NCBI GenBank assembly: GCA_022575985.1
Contig: JAKSXM010000288.1
Location: 3,561,501 to 3,625,500, forward strand
Origin: Anagrus nilaparvatae
Lineage: Eukaryota > Arthropoda > Insecta > Hymenoptera > Mymaridae
Direction of reading: 5' to 3'
Length of the DNA stretch: 64,000 bases
Program-made: the position numbers and the translations under genes
Notes under the pieces: model-generated
The model's input: only the letters and a program-made list of their open reading frames with translations
What the model was told of the DNA's origin: nothing
The model's database searches: none
Shown here: in pieces, positions 58,500 through 64,000 of the stretch
How positions within the stretch are numbered: the first letter of the stretch is position 1
Layout: each line of letters opens with the position of its first letter

Positions 58500-59700
58500 A
58501 TCCCTTGTAAGTATCCTAGAACTCATAAATAAATAACGATTTCTAAAATGTTTTCAGAAAAATTTCTTAGATAATAAAAAAAACGCTGCCAAGTAATTGG
58601 CACGATGGTTCTTCATTAACAATAACAAAATGTTGATAATGGTCTATTTTACCTAGTAAAAACGATTATTCTAGATATTAGTACTTTCATAGAAAAAAAT
58701 TAAGCACTACGTCTCCAAAGAAAAAAAATATTATCATGAATGGTATTCAATTTATCACCCATATTTAATTTCAAATTAATAAAAAAAAAAATTGCTTTCT
58801 TTAATGTAAAAAATTTTGAGAAAAAAATTTTCAAAAAATTAAGTTTCAGATCCAAAAAATTTACTACTTATAAGAATATTTCTAAAACTCTCAGAGGAAA
58901 AAATGAGGTTCTACTTTCAAAAAGGAAAAAAATAGTTTTTTTTTTTTTTTCAAGTTTTCAGAAAAAAAATTTGAAAAAGTTATCAGATCCAAAAAATTAC
59001 TATGAGGTTCCCGAAACTAGTACTTCCATGGAAATGAATCTGTGGCGTTACGGCAAAACCCCATAACCCACAGTTTGAAAAATTTTTTTTTTCTTTTATT
59101 TTGATTCTTCAATAATTAATTTTTTAAATAAAAATACAAAAAGAGAAAAAAAAATTGGTGTTTTTTGTATTTTTTTGTGACAAAAATTTTGGAAAAAAAT
59201 GTTTTCAAAAAATTAATTATCATATTCAAGATATCGATTAAAAGCCATTATTTAAAATATAAGTACCTACTTTCTTAGAAATAAATTAGGTATATTATAG
59301 ATCCAAATTTTAAAAAAATGTAATTTGAGATTTTTTAGCTTGTGCTAAAATGCCAAAAAACCAAAATTTTACAACCAAAATAAAGGCTTACCTGTACTTA
59401 TATGATTAGTCACTTCTTGTGCAAATATTAAACTCAATTAAACTTTACATTTAATTTTATTTTGGCCGAGTATTCAAAACAGATCAAATTTTGCGAAAGT
59501 TGTTTACATTCTGATTGTCACATGTAGACAAATAAACTTTCTGTACTACAAGTGTAAGTATGATAAGAAATCCTCCTAACCGATATGTAATAATGGCTGG
59601 TAATAAAGAATTCTGTATTTTTAGTTATGCAATTTCTTTTGATGTGGTGTTTTTTTGGGTAAATTTGGATCATTATTTTGGATTTATTATAAAATTCCCG
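58500..59700. other. AT-rich DNA upstream of OSCP, nothing else identified
   Basis: The 108-codon Lys/Phe-rich frame at 58740-59066 comes from A/T runs and shows no domain. The last part before 59703 is presumably the OSCP promoter and 5' UTR; no clear TATA box is present. Confidence 0.45.
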
Positions 59701-59702
59701 AA

Positions 59703-60893
59703 ATGGCTGCTACAAAATTTAATGTTTTAGTAAGTTTTTTTTTATATTCATTATTATGAATTATTAATATTAAAAAAAATAAGTAATATAAAAACATTTC
59801 TAAAACATTTATAGCATTTACAAATAATAATTTTGTGTTCATTAAAGTATCAATAGATAACAATGTATAACCTTATTTTTTAATTAATATTTATCAATTA
59901 AAATTTTGTGTTATATTTTATCAGAATTAAATTGTTGTAAACAATTTCTTAAACTACAATGTCTTTTTAAACTTATGGTTCTTTATTTTAGTAAATAATA
60001 ACAATTATGATTAAAAATTAAATAATGTTGAAACAAAAATATTTTTTTTATTATGTAATTACGTTAAATATATATTTATCAATTTTAATATCTTAAAAAA
60101 TCATTTATATAAAAATTATTTATTCAATTTTATAGGCCAGATCATTCTCATCTTCAGCCGTTGCCCAGCAAATGGTTAAGGTAGTAATCAAAATCAAAAT
60201 ATGTTACTATAAAACAGATTAATATCAAAATTTAAATGTATACTTTAATGAGAATTTTTTGTTGTTAGCCACCTCTTCAAGTTTTTGGATTAGAGGGACG
60301 TTATGCTACCGCACTATTTTCAGCAGCTTCCAAACAAAAATCATTAGACGCTGTTGAAAAAGATCTATTGAAATTTCAAGTAAATTTTATAAACTATTGC
60401 ATCAAATAATCTTATACGTATTAAAATTTGAAATTAATTATTAATTTTTTAGGGTTCAATGAAAACTGATAAAAACTTAAATGAGTTTATTAAAGATCCT
60501 TCAATAAAACGTAGAACAAAATCTGAAGTTTTTAATTCCATAAAATCTGGAATTAATCCTGCAACAAAAAATTTATTATGTCTACTCGCCGAAAATGGTA
60601 GATTAAATAAATTAAACCAAGTAATCAATACATTTAAACTTATTATGGCAGCAAACAGAGGAGAAGTTGTTTGTGAAGTGGTTACAGCTAAACCACTTGA
60701 TTCCGATAGTAAGAGCAAATTAGAATCTGCTCTTAAAGGATTCTTAAAACCAGGTCAAACTATTTTACTATCATCTACTGTTGATCCTTCAATTATTGGT
60801 GGAATGATTGTATTTGTTGGCGATAAATATGTCGATATGAGCGTGTCAAGTAAATTAAAAAAATATACAGAATTAATAAATGCATCTGTTTAA
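59703..60893 (+). CDS. ATPsynO: Mitochondrial ATP synthase subunit O (OSCP)
   Basis: CDS join(59703..59729, 60136..60180, 60269..60379, 60453..60893), 207 residues, all junctions in phase 0 with GT/AG signals. Length agrees with animal OSCP (about 210). The N-terminus ([20 protein letters not shown]) has the Arg/Ser-rich look of a matrix targeting sequence cleaved near residues 15-25. The conserved core begins with [17 protein letters not shown]. It includes [12 protein letters not shown] and the C-terminal VVTAKPLD..., then [21 protein letters not shown], which is characteristic of the delta/OSCP family. The protein joins the peripheral stalk of F1Fo ATP synthase to the top of F1 on the matrix side. 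The gene converges with Marf, with 543 bp between the stop codons. An AATAAA lies at 60962-60967. Confidence 0.95.
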
Positions 60894-60961
60894 ATTAAAC
60901 TTTTTATGTTACCAATATTAAATTCATAATGTAACGTTATTATTATTATATTTAAATAATT

Positions 60962-60967
60962 AATAAA
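60962..60967 (+). terminator. Candidate polyadenylation signal of OSCP
   Basis: AATAAA lies 69 bp past the OSCP stop codon, the first canonical signal in the 3' region. Confidence 0.45.
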
Positions 60968-61436
60968 AGTAGGGTTAAATCACTTAACTCACAATGCTTT
61001 TTTTATTTCAACTTAATAATAAATCCTTTTATTAAAGAACATTTTTTAAAGAATAATAATAATTCTGCCTAATAATATAAGTGCAGCTTTTTTAAATCAT
61101 AAAAAATAAAATAATCAATGCTTAATAAATCAGAAAAAAAATAAATCAAAATTATTATAAAAACAATTTTTCGTGAAAAAAATCTGTAAAATAACATAAT
61201 TAATTTTTAGAAATTATAAAAATCAATGAATTTTAGCAATCAGTTCTGTGTAATATAAAAAAATTATTAAATGAGGCTGCACGTAAAATATAAATTATCG
61301 TCCTACCTACTAGACTAGATCTCATTTAGAAATATTATCATTTAGAAAAACACAATTCATCTAGTGAGTAAATATATATATATACAAACATGTTATTCAA
61401 TTATTAACAATATCGCAGGGTTAGTAAAAAAATTTT

Positions 61437-63254
61437 TTAATACAATGATTTCAAGTATGCGGCATCAAATAAATCTAGTTCATTTGCTAAGTAATTTGCT
61501 TTATTTCGTAAAACTTTAGCGCTTGTCGCTGCTTCTTCTAAAATACGAGTAGTGGCAGCGATATTCTTCAATTCGTTATCCATTTCGGAAGTTGTTTCGT
61601 CAACTAATCTACATAAGCGAGCAAAAGTTCCTGACAATTCCCTAAAAATTTTTCAAAAAAAATTAATAAAACCCATATTTTATTTTGCAAAAAGTAAAAA
61701 GCAAAACTTTACTGTACTTACTGCTGAACTTGATGACTACAATTTGCTGATGTAAGATCAACAATCAATTTTAACTTTTTAGTAGCATGATCTACATACT
61801 GCCTTTTGAATTCTTTTTCCTTAGCTTTATTTGTCCATGTTAGCCTTTCATACATATATAAAGCTCCATAAATTGCCCCAGTTACTGCAATTAATCTCCA
61901 ACCAACAGTTTTGAGCATCTGTTAAAAAAATTTCGTATGATTTCCTTATTTTATTTTTGAATAAGATATTGTAAAGATCTATATTTACAAAACCAGCAAT
62001 TATTAGACCACCCATTGTGCCTTGTGAAGTTACTGATGCAATTGCCACTTTAGATACTAAAGACCAATCATCAGCTCTGCTTGAAAAATTATTTGTTGTT
62101 GTTAAAAACTTTGAGGAGTCTATACTGTCTGCAGGAGATGCAAGTGATTGTGATATCTAAATATGATAGAAGAAAAAGTATTAGCTTAATTTTAAACAAT
62201 TTCTTTATAAATTAAATTTCAAACCTCGTGTGGATAATTTGCAATTGCTAATTTAGCACTTTGTTTACCAGCAAACCTATTGATAAGTGCTGTAATGCCC
62301 CAAGAAAATCTAAATTCTAGATCCTCATGGAAGTCTGCGCATAAATTATCGCAATTTAATCTGTATAAAATTTCAAATGGCTCTCTCCTTGGCAATACAT
62401 TTAATGTTATTTGCTGCTTATTTTCAGGTATTAAACATGACATTCGTTCTGTCATTTCACGTTGTGAATTTTCTATATTTAAAGCTAAGGCAGTACTTAA
62501 TCGAGCCCTTAAATTAGATCCTAAGCCATTTTCTACATGTGTATGAAGTTCACGCTTGTACACATTTAGTACTAATGGTTCAGAATGAAAAGGAACGCTA
62601 AACTCATCGATTAAAACAGCTAAACGGCGAATTTCTTCATTTAAAGCTTTGGAAACTCTTTGTTCAACATCTTCAACCATTCGATGAATTTTATCTTTCA
62701 TTTCTTGAGTAAGGATTAGTAATTGTTGTTCTGTAAAATTTAACTTATCATGTACTTCTTTTTTCATATTTAGTTGTTCCGTCTTCATTTTTTGAGTTCT
62801 ATCCAATATTTCATCCAAAACTTGTCTGATTTCCCTTTAATTTGCAATTGCATAATTAGAAATATTAAATATTTAATAAAAATTTTTTAAATATACTAAC
62901 ATAGCAATGTGTACACCTCTTTGAGAATGTTGCTCAAATTTAGTTTTAACAGCTGATTTTGAAATACATTCTTCAAATTTTCGCTCAAAATCTTGAAATT
63001 CAAAGTATCTATTTTGAAAACCTTCAGCAAGTGCTCCATCTTAAAAAAATTTTGTAAAATTTACAATTTTTAAAATTGTAATTAATTTTTAATAACTTAC
63101 TATGGGCAGGTTGACCCTTCTGCTCTTGAAGTCTTGCTTGCAAAGTTTCTTTGGCAGATAAAAAGAATACTCGCTCTTCAGCATCTTTTGGAGAACATAC
63201 TTTAAGTTCTTTAGACAAAAAATCAATAGCTCGTTCTTGATGTTGAGCTCTAAC
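61437..63254 (-). CDS. Marf: Mitofusin, C-terminal half (mitochondrial outer-membrane fusion GTPase)
   Basis: Minus-strand exons, 5' to 3': 63254..63101, 63039..62901, 62825..62225, 62156..61989, 61918..61722, 61641..61437. They join in one frame of 487 codons. The block [21 protein letters not shown] marks the end of the GTPase region. A long coiled-coil follows in the third exon ([20 protein letters not shown]), which ends with [20 protein letters not shown], a mitofusin hallmark. The fourth exon ends in the first membrane segment ([10 protein letters not shown]). The fifth holds the second segment and loop ([24 protein letters not shown]). The last holds HR2, the coiled coil that tethers opposed mitochondria. 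The GTP-binding motifs must lie beyond the right edge. A possible 21-base upstream exon is listed separately. Mitofusin drives outer-membrane fusion. Confidence 0.92.
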
Positions 63255-63506
63255 CTGCATTTAAATTATTATTTTAAAAAATATTATAACTAATTTTTTT
63301 ATATAAATATTTGTAAAAATAGAGCATATCAATTAAAAATGCAAGTGTTTATAAAGAAAGTATAAAAATAATATTTGCGGCATTCAAAAAATGTGATATT
63401 AAAAAATATTGCTAATTTGAAAATAAACCATATAAAAAAAAAAAAATTAATTTTGTTTTCAAAATATCTATAATTAACTATACTTTCTTTCATTTTATTA
63501 TCTTAC

Positions 63507-63527
63507 CTCTTTTTGTTCGTCAATATG
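63507..63527 (-). CDS. Marf: Possible 21-base microexon of Marf
   Basis: On the minus strand, TTCGTAG precedes 21 bases encoding HIDEQKE, followed by GTAAGA. Phase 0 on both sides fits the exon beginning at 63254 (VRAQHQERA). The residues would sit just before the conserved VRxQHxER segment. Chance occurrence of such a short exon cannot be excluded. Confidence 0.4.
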
Positions 63528-63529
63528 CT

Positions 63530-64000
63530 ACGAAATAAATCTTTGTATTAAGATCTCTTATCATAACAATACAATAATTAATAATTCACATTGAAAAATT
63601 AGTATATACATTTATAGACATCATAGCACTTCTTTAAAGGTAATAAAAGCAGGAAGGCGGCTTCACTCATGTTTCCCAGAAAAAGATAAAAAATGAAACA
63701 ATTTTTTATAAGGTAATATTTATAGATCTTAAAAAAGGGTGATTTAAAAAAATTAATATAACTAAAATATTAAAAAAACCTTTATATTTGAAACATTCAC
63801 AATTATTTATACTTGTAATCATATAAAATGAAAAAAATTATGAAATATGGGCAAAAATTAAAAACATAAAATTTGTAGTATTTTTTTCTGTCTGTCTCCT
63901 TTTTGTTTTTATAAAGTTATTTCAATTATCTGAAGGGAAATTTAACCAACGGAGAATTAAAAGGAGAAATGAGGTATATTCTTGAGCTTTTAAAATAACT
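63530..64000. other. Presumed Marf intron running off the window
   Basis: AT-rich DNA with no further in-phase minus-strand exon recognised. The GTPase-domain exons should lie to the right. Confidence 0.5.

Noticed and set aside
58740..59066. 108-codon frame upstream of OSCP
   Set aside because: Lys/Phe-rich translation of A/T homopolymers with no domain, conservation signal or splice context.
1..64000. tRNA, rRNA or snRNA genes
   Set aside because: No cloverleaf with A and B boxes or other RNA gene signature was recognised by eye; the only tRNA-like match is the copia primer-binding site.
1..64000. Integrated bracovirus or other viral segment
   Set aside because: No viral gene families or segment-end motifs were seen. 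The GC-rich patches belong to dispersed repeats and retroelements.

Overview
This is a window of an AT-rich, intron-containing animal nuclear genome, almost certainly an insect. The clearest anchors are two conserved mitochondrial genes at the right end (ATP synthase OSCP and the mitofusin Marf), a multi-exon muscle Z-disc gene of the Zasp/PDLIM type in the middle, and a pair of secreted cysteine-module proteins at the left. An endoparasitoid wasp or another AT-rich hymenopteran would fit the base composition and intron style, but the window alone does not fix the order.

Layout. 1-5.8 kb: AT-rich intergenic DNA with a 1.2 kb inverted-repeat element. 5.88-8.72 kb: two neighbouring plus-strand genes for related cysteine-module proteins, the first with a clear signal peptide. 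9.9-16.9 kb: a graveyard of different transposon classes, comprising a DIRS-type fragment (minus), a GC-rich promoter-bearing repeat (minus), a Ty1/copia remnant with primer-binding site but no gag or integrase, a LINE fragment, and a 1.1 kb field of ATACGG/CCGTAT repeats. 17.8-31.8 kb (perhaps to 49.9 kb): a Zasp66-like gene reconstructed here as ten phase-compatible exons, with two candidate terminal exons. 32.5-35.6 kb: an R1-like LINE (minus) split by a MITE that is itself split by a smaller MITE. 36.4-42.5 kb: two large foldback elements, one carrying a cysteine-rich ORF remnant and the other carrying 13-bp tandem arrays in its arms. 43.5-45.2 kb: one long unidentified ORF. 45.5-54.9 kb: five or six more large inverted-repeat elements. 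55.0-56.7 kb: an F-box/leucine-rich-repeat gene. 57.2-58.5 kb: interleaved inverted-repeat elements. 59.7-60.9 kb: OSCP (plus). 61.4-63.5 kb: the 3' half of Marf (minus), convergent with OSCP and running off the right edge.

The genes do not form one pathway. OSCP and Marf both serve mitochondria, the Zasp-like gene serves sarcomeres, and the two cysteine-module genes look like a local duplication. The most distinctive property of the window is its load of long palindromic (foldback or MITE-like) elements: at least twelve, several nested, several related to one another. All exon boundaries were set by eye from splice signals and reading-frame continuity. No homology search was possible, so family names rest on recognised motifs.
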